A stretch of 64,000 nt of DNA from RPQJ01 sp963762315 (lineage in GTDB: Bacteria; Pseudomonadota; Gammaproteobacteria; Steroidobacterales; Steroidobacteraceae), in contig CAVXKO010000007.1 in the NCBI GenBank assembly GCA_963762315.1, positions 248,001 to 312,000 on the forward strand. The letters are read 5' to 3'. Below, one piece after another: positions 42,753 to 51,707 of the stretch (the stretch's first letter is position 1; each line of letters starts with the position of its first letter). The notes beneath the pieces are model-generated. The model saw nothing but the letters and a program-made list of their open reading frames with translations, was not told where the DNA came from and ran no database searches. A program made the position numbers and the translations under genes.

Positions 42753-43766
42753 TCACGGCGTCCGGAGCGTCTTGCAGCAGCGAAAGCCGAGGTGGTAGTT
42801 GGCATGGCTGTGCGGGTCCATGACCCTGCTGCCGTGCCAGTACGGCGCGCGCCAGCGACACCAGTCCTCGTGCGCGCGGTAGGTATCGAAGATGAACCAG
42901 CTGCCCTTCATCTCGGTGTAGCCGAGGGTCGTGCTGCCGAGGCTCGACATCTGTGAAGGATCGAGCGGCAGATTCATGTGCTCGGCGGCGTTGCCATTCA
43001 GGTCGTACACGCCGAGCGGGCTGTGGCAGGCGGTAAAGCTCCCGGCGGGATAGGTGTTCGAGCCGCACTGGTTCCAGCCACCGCCCTCGCAGCCGGGCGT
43101 CTTCGAACTGCCCGCCGCGCACACGCCGCGCTGGTACTCCGGTCCGTAGCTCCAGCGCTTGATCGAGGCGTAAGCGCGGTTGTGCGCCGCGCGCATGCGC
43201 TCGACAGCGACGTTCGGGCTCACGCCGACGGCGAGATCGAACCGGTAGTCGGGCGACTCGAGGCGACCCTGGCACGCGCCCTCCCATTCGTGGGCGTCGC
43301 ACAGGCGCTTGCCCTCCGCCGCGCAGAGTTCGGCCGCCTCGCGCGCCTTGACCCAGATGACCGGGTACTCGCAGGGCATGTCGGGGAATTCGAACTGGTC
43401 GATGCAGGCCCTGGCCGCCTGCGGCGTCGCGCTCGTGGGATCGTACAGCGGCGCCATGTACTTGCTGCCGCAGATCCGCTCGAACTCCGGGTTCGCGTAG
43501 TCGATGTGCACGCGCTCGAGGTTCTCTCGGCACTGCGCCGGCGTCAGCGGGTGATGCGCGATCGCCGGGTTGCCCTGGCCCATCGCGAAGTTGCCCGCGA
43601 AGATCGCCTCGATCCGCCGCATCTGCGCGGGACTCAGGCCGTGCGCGGCCTCGAGCCGACGCAGCAGTTCACGGTTCTGCTCGGCGTTGGTGGTTTGCGC
43701 AGCCGCGGTGAGCGTGCACGCGAGCAGTGCGAGCGCCGCGGCGGCGAGCATGGGGCCGTCCCTCAT
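42753..43766 (-). CDS. exported SUMF1/formylglycine-generating-enzyme-fold protein
   Basis: 337 residues with an exported N-terminus (LALLACTLTAAAQ; the LLAC could also be a lipobox). The fold of formylglycine-generating enzymes and related C-type-lectin-like proteins is suggested by a VYDLNGNAAEHMN strand. Further support comes from CDAHEWEGACQGR and the ending NYHLGFRCCKTL. Many cysteines (about 15) suggest disulfides. Most such exported members are not true sulfatase activators. The start ATG overlaps the stop of the upstream gene (ATGA), so this is the last of four coupled genes. Confidence 0.78.
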   Translation of the reverse strand: MRDGPMLAAAALALLACTLTAAAQTTNAEQNRELLRRLEAAHGLSPAQMRRIEAIFAGNFAMGQGNPAIAHHPLTPAQCRENLERVHIDYANPEFERICGSKYMAPLYDPTSATPQAARACIDQFEFPDMPCEYPVIWVKAREAAELCAAEGKRLCDAHEWEGACQGRLESPDYRFDLAVGVSPNVAVERMRAAHNRAYASIKRWSYGPEYQRGVCAAGSSKTPGCEGGGWNQCGSNTYPAGSFTACHSPLGVYDLNGNAAEHMNLPLDPSQMSSLGSTTLGYTEMKGSWFIFDTYRAHEDWCRWRAPYWHGSRVMDPHSHANYHLGFRCCKTLRTP

Positions 43767-45583
43767 GGTGCGGCGTCCCGACGGGTCAGGAAGAAGAAGT
43801 CGCGGTTGTCCGGGAAGCCGATGAAGCGCGGCGCGTAGCGCTTGCCGGTTCCCTGGTCGAGCACGTCCATGCCCTGGATCAGGTGCTCGACGAGACGCTG
43901 GGGCCCGCGCGAGACATAGAGCGCGAGGTAGGTGTGCTCCAGTGCGTTCATGTCGAGGTGCAGCGCGTACTGGCAGCGATAGGCCTGGAAAACGCGGGCC
44001 ATCGCCGACGGCGTGGCGTCCGAGAAATAGCCGTAGACCAGGAAGCGCCCCGCCTCGCTCGCCTGCAGGCAGAGGCCGGCACGGAGCGTACGCAGGTCCC
44101 CCTTGTCCGATCCCGACCAGTTGCCCGCGCCCCAGTTACCGACGAGGGCACCCGGCACGCCCCTCCCCTGCGCGCGGTCGAACTCGATGAGCGGCACGCC
44201 GTTCTGGCGCGCCGAGCGGATCTGCGGCAGTCGCGCCTCCTCGACCGCGCTCCAGGTCTCAAGCTCGACTCGACCGTCGTCCATCGCCAGCACCGTGGCG
44301 AGCCCGGGTTGCAGCTTGCTGAAGACCACGCCCTGCTCGATGAACCCGTAGTGGCTGCCGTGGTTCTCGAGCGCCAGCCGACCGTAGCGGAACGCGCCGT
44401 GCTCGCGCTTGAAGCCGCCCGTCACCGTCGCCACCGTGCGGCGGACTTCCGCGGGGCTCACCATGCCGTTGGTGACGAGCGGGGCCGGGCTGTCGATGCC
44501 ATCCGGCCCCGGCAGCGCGGGGTCGTGGACCGCGGGCGGCACGCGTTCCGACCAGCCGACTCGCGGATGGTCCGTGCCGAGTGCGAAGCGCAGGTCGAAC
44601 CGGGCGAGATCGAACGCGACGAGGTAGGCGAGCGCCTTCGACTCGACGGAGTCGAGCGGATTGAACCGGGCTGCACCGTCCTGCAGCGCCGATCGATCGA
44701 GGGTCGCTGGGGTGACGACGCTCAGGTACACGCCGTCGAGGTCACGCACCGGGTACCACTCGCCCACGATGAGTTCCCGCCCCGGGGCCGCGAGCTCGAT
44801 ACCGAGCTGCTCCGGGACAACGGCCAGGCCGGTACTCGTCGCGGCGATGGCCGCCGCGAGCGGTGCGTGCGCGTCGGGCGCGGGCTGCGCGGGCGCGCGA
44901 TGCGGGACGGGCTCCTCGAGGAAGGCATCGCGATAGAACTCGTCCTTCACGAAGGCGACCACCTGCTCGCCGCCCCAGACGTGGTCGCGCAGGAACTCCG
45001 CGACGCGCTCGAGCGACGTGCGCCGTCCCGCGACCGGATTGCGCAGGTATAGCCGGCCCTCGCAGAGCGGCGCGTAGGGCAGGCCCGTGCGGCTCGCCTC
45101 CTCGAGCGCTCCCGGCGAGCGGCCGGCCCACACGAGCGTGCAGGGTGCGCCGCGGTCGCCGATGGCGAGGCGCACGGCCTGCCGGTCCGCCGACACGAGC
45201 GCAATCGAGCCCTCGCGCGGGAGTGGGTTCTCGAGGTGATAGGTGCGCCGCTCCGCCGCCGCGCCCGCGTCGAAGGAGAGCAGGTACCAGCCGTTCGCGT
45301 AGGGATTGAGGTCGGTGAACGTGACTGCGCCGACGCGCCCGTCCGGGGCCTCGATCGGCAGCGTCGTCTCGCGCCGGAACGGCTGCAGCTCGAGGATGGT
45401 CTTCGGTTTCTCGGCACGATACTCGGCGGCCTGTCGCGCGAGCTGCGTGGCCGACGGCAGCGCAGAACCGCGGCGCTCGGCCGGGACGCTGGCCAGGACC
45501 GCGACACCGAGGATGGCGGCCGCGCCGAACGCCAGGGCCGCGAGCCGGCGACGGCGCGTTCCCGTCCGGCCCCGGCGTGTCAC
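43763..45583 (-). CDS. membrane-anchored exported protein with phosphodiester-glycosidase-like C-terminus
   Basis: 606 residues from GTG 45583, whose GTGA overlaps the stop of the UbiA gene; a longer frame upstream runs inside ubiA and is rejected. One N-terminal transmembrane helix (LAALAFGAAAILGVAVLA) follows an Arg-rich start. The N-terminal half is unrecognised. The C-terminal part (LQASEAGRFLVYGYFSDATP, then YALHLDMNALEHTYLALY) resembles the NAGPA/DUF2233 phosphodiester glycosidase fold, which removes sugars from phosphodiesters. The assignment is by pattern only. It sits between the prenyltransferase and SUMF-fold genes in one operon. Confidence 0.6.
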   Translation of the reverse strand: MTRRGRTGTRRRRLAALAFGAAAILGVAVLASVPAERRGSALPSATQLARQAAEYRAEKPKTILELQPFRRETTLPIEAPDGRVGAVTFTDLNPYANGWYLLSFDAGAAAERRTYHLENPLPREGSIALVSADRQAVRLAIGDRGAPCTLVWAGRSPGALEEASRTGLPYAPLCEGRLYLRNPVAGRRTSLERVAEFLRDHVWGGEQVVAFVKDEFYRDAFLEEPVPHRAPAQPAPDAHAPLAAAIAATSTGLAVVPEQLGIELAAPGRELIVGEWYPVRDLDGVYLSVVTPATLDRSALQDGAARFNPLDSVESKALAYLVAFDLARFDLRFALGTDHPRVGWSERVPPAVHDPALPGPDGIDSPAPLVTNGMVSPAEVRRTVATVTGGFKREHGAFRYGRLALENHGSHYGFIEQGVVFSKLQPGLATVLAMDDGRVELETWSAVEEARLPQIRSARQNGVPLIEFDRAQGRGVPGALVGNWGAGNWSGSDKGDLRTLRAGLCLQASEAGRFLVYGYFSDATPSAMARVFQAYRCQYALHLDMNALEHTYLALYVSRGPQRLVEHLIQGMDVLDQGTGKRYAPRFIGFPDNRDFFFLTRRDAAP

Positions 45584-46494
45584 AGCGCGAGCCACGCGGT
45601 CACTCCCATCAGCGGGATGAGGATCCAGCTCAGCCGGTCCCGGAGCACGAACCGCAGCGGGTCGTCCGGCATTCCGCCACGGTGTGCGACCAGCCACAGG
45701 TGGCTGATCCAGTAGAGCAGCACCGTGCAGGTCATCCAGATCACGACCGGATACCGGTACAGTTGTCCCGCCGTGAGCGTGCTCGTGTAGAGGACGAGCA
45801 CGAGGACCGACAGGTAGCCGCTCGACACGCCGAGCGCGACCAGCAGGCTCTGGTCCTCGAGCAGGTACGCGCGTGCGTGCGCGTGCGGGCCGTCATGGAC
45901 CCGCCGCACGCTGATCTCCGCGTAGCGCTTGAGCAGCGCGAGGCTGAAGAAAAAGAAGATGCAGAATGCAAACAGCCACGACGAGGGCATGATCTGCACC
46001 GCGAGGGCGCCGAGCAGGACGCGGGCGGCATAACCCGTCGCGAGCACCAGGACGTCGAGCAGCACGATGTCCTTGAGCCCGAGCGAGTAGGCCGTCATCA
46101 GCGCGAAGTAGCCCGCGAGGACACCGACCGCGCCGGCGCCGAGCGGCAGCGCCACGGTCAGTCCGGCCACGAGCAGCAGCGGCACCAGAGCGACGGCGAG
46201 CCCGCGCGGCACGCGTCCCGCCGCGATCGGCCGACGGCTCTTGTAGGGATGCAGCCGGTCGCTGCCGAGGTCATGGAGGTCGTTCAGGACGTAGACCGCG
46301 GAGGAGCACAGGCTGAACGCGATGAAGCCCCGCAGCGCCAGCAGAGCCAGCGCGACCTCGCCAAGACGATGCGCCGCCGCGAGCGGCACGAACACCAGCA
46401 GGTTCTTCAACCACTGGTACGGCCGCAACGCCTCGAGGGCCGCGCCCGGCACGGCCGCCCGCCCGCCAACCCGCTCAGAAGAGGTGTTTGACAA
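45580..46494 (-). CDS. UbiA family prenyltransferase, DPPR-synthase type
   Basis: 304 residues from TTG 46494 (overlapping the epimerase by 20 bp); GTG 46452 is an alternative start after the overlap. About eight helices are seen. The first Asp-rich site is N71-D-L-H-D75 with D79 and PYKSRRPIAAG; the second is YSLGLKDIVLLDV. The opening LRPYQWLKNLLVFVPL is characteristic of decaprenyl-phosphate phosphoribosyltransferase-like members, which attach phosphoribose to polyprenyl phosphate. The adjacent nucleoside-sugar-type SDR and GtrA support a polyprenol-phosphate-sugar product. Confidence 0.88.
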   Translation of the reverse strand: MSNTSSERVGGRAAVPGAALEALRPYQWLKNLLVFVPLAAAHRLGEVALALLALRGFIAFSLCSSAVYVLNDLHDLGSDRLHPYKSRRPIAAGRVPRGLAVALVPLLLVAGLTVALPLGAGAVGVLAGYFALMTAYSLGLKDIVLLDVLVLATGYAARVLLGALAVQIMPSSWLFAFCIFFFFSLALLKRYAEISVRRVHDGPHAHARAYLLEDQSLLVALGVSSGYLSVLVLVLYTSTLTAGQLYRYPVVIWMTCTVLLYWISHLWLVAHRGGMPDDPLRFVLRDRLSWILIPLMGVTAWLAL

Positions 46495-47518
46495 GCCCGA
46501 GCACCCCCTTCTTCCACCGCACGCGATGCGTCACACCCGTCGCATCGCCCAGTTCGTTGCGATGGGCCACGTACCAGTCGTAGTTGCGTACCAGCGCATC
46601 GACGCTCGAGTAGCGCGGACGGAAATCGAGCTGCCTCTCGATCCGCTCGATGGACACGAAGCTGTCCTTCGCAGCCGTGTCGTAGATCCATGGATACAGC
46701 GGCGACAGCCGCAGCGCCGCGAGCAGCCGCAGCAGCGCGATCGCCGGCGCGGCGGGCAGGCTGACGACGTGCCGCCCGTGGCCCGCGCGATCGAGCACCG
46801 CCTGGATGTTCTCGCGCATCGTGGCGAAGTCCCGGGCGCCGACATTGAACACGTCGTCGACCCGCTCACGCGCGCCCGTCGCACACAACTCGATGGCCTG
46901 GCAGACGTCCTCGACATCCAGCAGCTGGTACCGATTGCGGCCGTCACCGAGCACGGGGAAGCTGTGCCCGGTATATGCCCAGTCGTAAAGGAGCTCGAAC
47001 ACGCCGAGACGCTCGGGTCCGACGAAGCTCTTGGGCCGCAGGATGCTCGTGCACCGGCCCTTGCGACGGAACTCCTCGCACAGCACCTCCGCGGCGATCT
47101 TGGCCTCGCCGTACGGCCCCACGCCCACGACCGGGTCCGTCTCGAGCAGGGGGTGATGGTCCGGTATCCCGTAGACGGCCGTGGAGGAGATGAAGATGAC
47201 GCGCGCCACCTGCGCGCGCATGGCCTGTTCGAGAACGCATCGCGTGCCGGCAATCCCCGTGGAAAGGATCTCCGCGGCCGGCGCCAGCGGCAGCGCCGCA
47301 GCACCATGCACCACGACATCCATGCCCGCGACCGCGCGCTCGACGGCTCGGGCGTCACGCACGTCACCGTCGATGACGTCGATGCGTGCGCGCTCCGGAT
47401 AGGTGAACGGCGCGATGTCGAGCGTTCGTACGTCGTTTCCGCGTTCAAGCAGGTATCGGCAGAGGTTGATGCCGAGGAACCCGGCTCCGCCGGTGATGAG
47501 ATAACGTCGCAAGGTCAT
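46475..47518 (-). CDS. NAD-dependent epimerase/dehydratase (extended SDR)
   Basis: 347 residues from ATG 47518 (MTLRRYLITGGAGFLG); the open frame continues upstream without family features. The Rossmann motif GGAGFLG is at 10-16, and the catalytic residues are S111/S112-T113 with Y136-x3-K140 (PYGEAK). It acts on a nucleotide sugar or a lipid-linked sugar. As first gene of the four-gene operon with a DPPR-synthase-like UbiA next, it may perform the epimerisation or reduction that follows phosphoribosyl transfer. Confidence 0.9.
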   Translation of the reverse strand: MTLRRYLITGGAGFLGINLCRYLLERGNDVRTLDIAPFTYPERARIDVIDGDVRDARAVERAVAGMDVVVHGAAALPLAPAAEILSTGIAGTRCVLEQAMRAQVARVIFISSTAVYGIPDHHPLLETDPVVGVGPYGEAKIAAEVLCEEFRRKGRCTSILRPKSFVGPERLGVFELLYDWAYTGHSFPVLGDGRNRYQLLDVEDVCQAIELCATGARERVDDVFNVGARDFATMRENIQAVLDRAGHGRHVVSLPAAPAIALLRLLAALRLSPLYPWIYDTAAKDSFVSIERIERQLDFRPRYSSVDALVRNYDWYVAHRNELGDATGVTHRVRWKKGVLGLVKHLF

Positions 47519-47689
47519 AAGCGGCCGTCGGGTAAGAAATCTGACAGCTGAACAGCCCTGGGTAATCGAGCGCCAGAACAGCATGAAGCGCTGCGTTGCA
47601 GCAAACATCGGGACAATCGCGTACGCGGACTGTCGGCCTGCGCGACGCGAGCCGGAAAGGGAGGGAGCCTGCCGTGCTCGAGCCACATA

Positions 47690-48124
47690 ATGGCATCTGA
47701 GCAAAGGCAGGCACGGAACGGAGCTGGCGTGCGACTCGTTCGCGAACTGATCCCCTACTTCGGCGCGTCGGGCGCAGCGTTCGCGCTCGACGTCTCGCTG
47801 CTCTGGCTGCAGGTCTCGGTCGTCGGCGTCCCGTACCTTGCGGCTGCCGCAATTTCCTTCCTGAGCGGCACCGCATTCGTCTACTGGGCGTCGGTCCGCC
47901 ACATCTTCGGGTTCCGGCGCCTCGCGAGCGCCCGCAACGAGTTCGCCGTCTTCCTGTCGATCGGGCTCATCGGGCTCGCGATCAACCTCGGCGTCATCTA
48001 CATCGGCGTCTCGCGTCTAGGCCTGCATTACCTGCTTGCGAAGATCGGCGCGGCGGGCTTCACGTTCCTGGCCAATTTCGCAATGCGCCGCTGGCTGCTG
48101 TTCACTCGGTGGGACGGCACCTGA
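47690..48124 (+). CDS. GtrA family membrane protein
   Basis: 144 residues with four transmembrane helices in the GtrA arrangement (LIPYFGASGAAFALDVSLLW, IGLIGLAINLGVIYIG, FTFLANFAMRRWLLF). GtrA proteins flip or help transfer polyprenyl-phosphate-linked sugars across the inner membrane. It is divergent from the epimerase-UbiA operon with only 171 bp between the starts. That fits a shared pathway. Confidence 0.9.
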   Translation: MASEQRQARNGAGVRLVRELIPYFGASGAAFALDVSLLWLQVSVVGVPYLAAAAISFLSGTAFVYWASVRHIFGFRRLASARNEFAVFLSIGLIGLAINLGVIYIGVSRLGLHYLLAKIGAAGFTFLANFAMRRWLLFTRWDGT

Positions 48125-48554
48125 GCGGCGCGCCCGAGCCTGTCCCGAACCGGGGACGTCGAAAGTCGCCTTGAATTTGTAACGCCCCAACGCGGTCAAC
48201 GAGTTACCGCTATCGCGACTGAATTACTTCCGAACCGCTCGCCGAACGGGGCCCTGTCGGGTCCGGTTCACCCTCGTGCTTGACCGCGACGACGTAGATC
48301 ACAAAGGGCTTGTGTGTGTCGGGGCTCGTCTCGCCCGACGGGAACCCAGAGGCGTTCGCGATCTGTGCATTCATGCACGGATCGCCGCGGTCTGGGCGAC
48401 AACACGACGTGGCCGGCCACTTCGGCAAGTAACCGAACGACGGTTCGAGCCGGCGTGGTCACGCCACGATCATGCCCCAGCTCGGCGAAGGCCCCGCGAC
48501 ACGGTCAGTTCGTCCCGGATCCAATATTCGCGGAGCACAACGGATCGTCCGGTT
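48125..48554. other. 430-bp gap downstream of GtrA and the broken transglycosylase-like gene
   Basis: Base composition drops slightly here. A minus-strand frame at 48210-48428 contains a strand-like piece (HKPFVIYVVAVKHEGEPDP) that could be a remnant of another gene. It lacks a ribosome site and upstream continuation. No confident gene or terminator is seen. Confidence 0.35.
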
Positions 48555-50013
48555 TCACTCGAACAATCCCAGGATGCTCTGGTACTTTTCGATATACCAA
48601 CGATTTTCATTATTGTATTTCGGGATCGCCACGGGAACGACGCCTGTGTCGTCCTCTTTCCAAAGACATGGGCAGGTCACTTGCCTTCCTTGAGGCTGCT
48701 CTCCGGGGGGACGCAGGTCTTCGAGTTCGACGCCCATCCTCCTCACGACACCATGGAGCTTCGCGACATTCCTGGGTCCGCCGTTGTATGCGGCGACCGG
48801 GAAGATGCCAAGCACCTCCATGTTGTCATGGTAAGCGACGCGGATTTCCGAACGCATCTGTGACAGCTCGATGTCAAAGAGACAGATCGCCGCTTTCATG
48901 GCGTTCCGAAGGTCCGTCGCCCCGCGCTCAAAGTTCGGGTCGAGCCTTGCCTCCGGGCATCGCCTGACCACCATGCGCATAGGTGCCATTTCCCCTCTTG
49001 TTCGTGAACTGCATGGGACCGAGAGCGGCTGCGCTCGAGACACTGTACCGATACGCCTCCTCCCGCTTCAGGCCGTACTGGCTCAGCACCTCATTGAACG
49101 CACCCGCTTTCTTTTCCACGAAGTCGGCGTCATCCGTCTGTTCGATCACCGCAAGGGTCGCCAGGACTTCAGCGGGCACGACATCTGCGAGCAGTTCTCC
49201 CGGAAATGCCACTGCGGGGGCTTTCGCGAGACGCAATTCCTCGATCGCCTTCCGTGCCGTGGAAAGCAGGAATTCCTTCCCGCCACTGACAAAAAGCGGA
49301 TCGAGTGTGTCCTCGTTGAACGGCAGATATACGATTGGCTTCGCGGTCTCGACGGCGGCTCTCCACTTTTTCTTCGCAATCAGGGCGCTGTCGAAAACCG
49401 GGAATTTCCGCCCGTAGACCTTCATTTGCTCTCCGTCCTTGAAGAAGGCGAACATCAGCCGTTCGGCACCCGTGCCCTTCACGTGCCGCGCCTCGACCCC
49501 TGGTGTGTGCACGCTGAAAGGAAAGGGCTTCCTTCCGGGCTTCCATTTGACCGGGGGGCGGGAGATCTCGATGCGTGCGATGGACCATTCCTTCTTCGTC
49601 TCGCTCCACAGCGCAAAGACGACGGGACGTCCGCGAAGCACTTCTTTCTTTCCTTTCCCCGTGAAAACGTACTCGAGTTCGACATCACGAAGAACGGACT
49701 TCGCTTCGGACACGAGATCGAGGATCACCTCGTGGCGTTCGCGATGACCCTGAACGACCACCTCCTCGAGCTCTTTGCCGGGAGAGACGCCTTCCGGATG
49801 CTCCGACTCGGCAACGACAAGCGGAACCTCCCCGTCTTCCCCATCCTTCGCCATCGGGGCCTTGGGCGCATCCGCAGGAGCAGAGTCTTCCTCGACGAAC
49901 ACTGGCTCTCCTTCATCGGAGACGCCTCCCGTGGTTTCACATGCCGCAGTGCAAATCAAGAAAGCCAGGACAAGGAGAGCCTGTGCTGCTCTGCGTGTGA
50001 CGAACGGATTCAT
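48555..50013 (-). pseudogene. lytic-transglycosylase-like lipoprotein, frameshifted
   Basis: The first frame (ATG 50013) encodes a lipoprotein-type signal (ICTAACETTG), an acidic linker and a domain ending VSSAAALGPMQFTNKRGNGTY, which is the SLT-fold motif. It then runs out of the family and stops at 48928. The continuation (VVRRCPEARLDPNFERGATD, then AAYNGGPRNVAKL and PKYNNENRWYIEKYQSIL) lies in another minus-strand frame ending at 48555. One base gained (or two lost) near 48960-48978 explains the break. The intact product would be about 484 residues and would cleave peptidoglycan. The gene is visibly less GC-rich than its neighbours, suggesting acquisition. Confidence 0.72.
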
Positions 50014-50113
50014 AGGGTCTTCTGTGAATGGCGGGTGATGAGAATCTCTCGCAAGAATGGTGTGGCCGCTTCGAGCCCGGGTCCGCTTAGATTGTATGCT
50101 CCGCGGGCCGGCG

Positions 50114-51517
50114 CTAGACGAACGCAGCGAGCGCCTTCAGCAATTCCCGTCGCTCGGCCCGAGTTTCGCGGGTGCCGGGCAACACGTGCTTCGCATGCGG
50201 TCGGCGGTCGAGCCAGAACTCGCCACTGACCTTGCCGGCCTCCGTGGCTGCCGCCAGCCAGACGATGGTGTCGGCACCCTCTTGCGGAGTGCGCAACACC
50301 CGCTCCGTGACTCGATGGAACTCCGGCAGCGCCATTACCACCCCCGGGGTGTCGGCCCAACCCGGGTGCATGGCGTTCACCACGATGCCATCCTGGGCCC
50401 AGCGACGCGCCCATTCCTCGGTCAGGATCATCAGGCCACGCTTGGCGCGCGCATAGGCGACCGACCCGGAGTAAGTCCCTTTCTTGCTCTGCAGGTCGTC
50501 GACGTGGATCTTCTGCGTGTACATCCCGCCCGACAGTACGTTGACCACGCGCGCGACGCCATGCTGACCGGCCGCCTTCTTGAGCAACGGGTGCAGGCAC
50601 TCGACCAGCACGTACGGGCTCAGCAGCAGCAGTGCGAAGCTTTTCTCGAGGCCCTCGGCCGTTTCCTCGCGAGGATTGATCAGCGCCCCGGCATTGTTGA
50701 CCAGCACGTCGATGACCTTGCCTTTCTTCAGCAGGCGAGCGGCCAGGGCCCTGACTTCCTCGAGCAGGCTGAGCTCGGCGATCTCGACGTGGATCCGCTT
50801 GTTGCCGAACCGGCGCCCGAGGTCCTGCGCGACGCGTTTCGCCTTGCTCGCATCGCGCGCCACGAGCGTCAGCTCCGCTCCGCGCGCCGCCAGGGCCTGC
50901 GCGGTCGCGAGGCCCAACCCGGACGTCGCGCCCGTGATCACGATGTGGCGATCGCGCAGATACGCCGACACGGGGTTCCAGTGCCTGCGGGCCGACCTGT
51001 AGCCGAAGCGGGTGAAGCCCAGCATGCCGGGCACGACCAGTTTGTCGGCCAGCACGGTGCCCCAGGCGGCGCGCGGCGGGTCGAACCGGTCTTCGAGCGC
51101 CCGCTTCATGCCGGCCATGGCGCTCTTGCCGATACGATCCATCACTCCCGGAAACGTCTTCGCCAGGCGGGCCAGTGGCGCAACGAAGTCGAAGGTGGCG
51201 ACGTAACGGACCCGCGTGCCGTCGGCGGTCCGCTTGAAGAAGATTTCTTCCCGCGCCGTGAAGGGCTTCGAATCGACCGTCATGAGCAGGCGACGGTCCG
51301 GCTCCCACTCAACCACGGTGTAGCGCAGCGAGAAGCCTGCTTTCATTTCGATCCGGAACTGGCTGCCCACGCCGAGCGGCCCTTCCGTCGAACGGACGCC
51401 GCGCGCCACGGCCGGGTCCCATTCCTCGACGCGGGAGAACTCGGAGATGTAGGCAAACACTTCGTGCAGCTGCCGCTGCACCTCGATGCTCTCGTCCAGC
51501 TGGATCGTCCTGGTCAT
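50114..51517 (-). CDS. fusion of SRPBCC domain and short-chain dehydrogenase
   Basis: 467 residues. Residues 1-145 form an SRPBCC/START-like ligand-binding domain (EVFAYISEFSRVEEWDP, then VEWEPDRRLLMTVDSKP). Residues 188-467 form an SDR domain with T195-G-A-T-S-G-L-G202, NNAG 274-277, S329 and Y355-x3-K359. It resembles DHRS12/retinol-dehydrogenase-type SDRs. The fusion suggests that the hydrophobic substrate is bound by the first domain and oxidised or reduced by the second. No neighbour defines the substrate. Confidence 0.88.
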   Translation of the reverse strand: MTRTIQLDESIEVQRQLHEVFAYISEFSRVEEWDPAVARGVRSTEGPLGVGSQFRIEMKAGFSLRYTVVEWEPDRRLLMTVDSKPFTAREEIFFKRTADGTRVRYVATFDFVAPLARLAKTFPGVMDRIGKSAMAGMKRALEDRFDPPRAAWGTVLADKLVVPGMLGFTRFGYRSARRHWNPVSAYLRDRHIVITGATSGLGLATAQALAARGAELTLVARDASKAKRVAQDLGRRFGNKRIHVEIAELSLLEEVRALAARLLKKGKVIDVLVNNAGALINPREETAEGLEKSFALLLLSPYVLVECLHPLLKKAAGQHGVARVVNVLSGGMYTQKIHVDDLQSKKGTYSGSVAYARAKRGLMILTEEWARRWAQDGIVVNAMHPGWADTPGVVMALPEFHRVTERVLRTPQEGADTIVWLAAATEAGKVSGEFWLDRRPHAKHVLPGTRETRAERRELLKALAAFV

Positions 51518-51707
51518 GCTCGTCTCGGGAAGAGGGAAAGGCGGGCGAACTACTCACTCTGGAGAGTATGGCCCCATAGCGCCAAGGCAACGTCCACTGC
51601 AATCCTGGCTGGAGCTGCCCGCAGCACCGAATACCCGCTTGTCAGGGCGAAAATAGTCGACTTGTCGGTACCATCCGCGGTCGACGGGTAAGTGCTTTCG
51701 GCCGTAC

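Noticed and set aside
45584..45697. Extended N-terminus of the 606-residue exported protein
   Set aside because: The extension lies inside the UbiA coding sequence. The GTGA overlap at 45583 gives a proper start with a membrane anchor directly after it.
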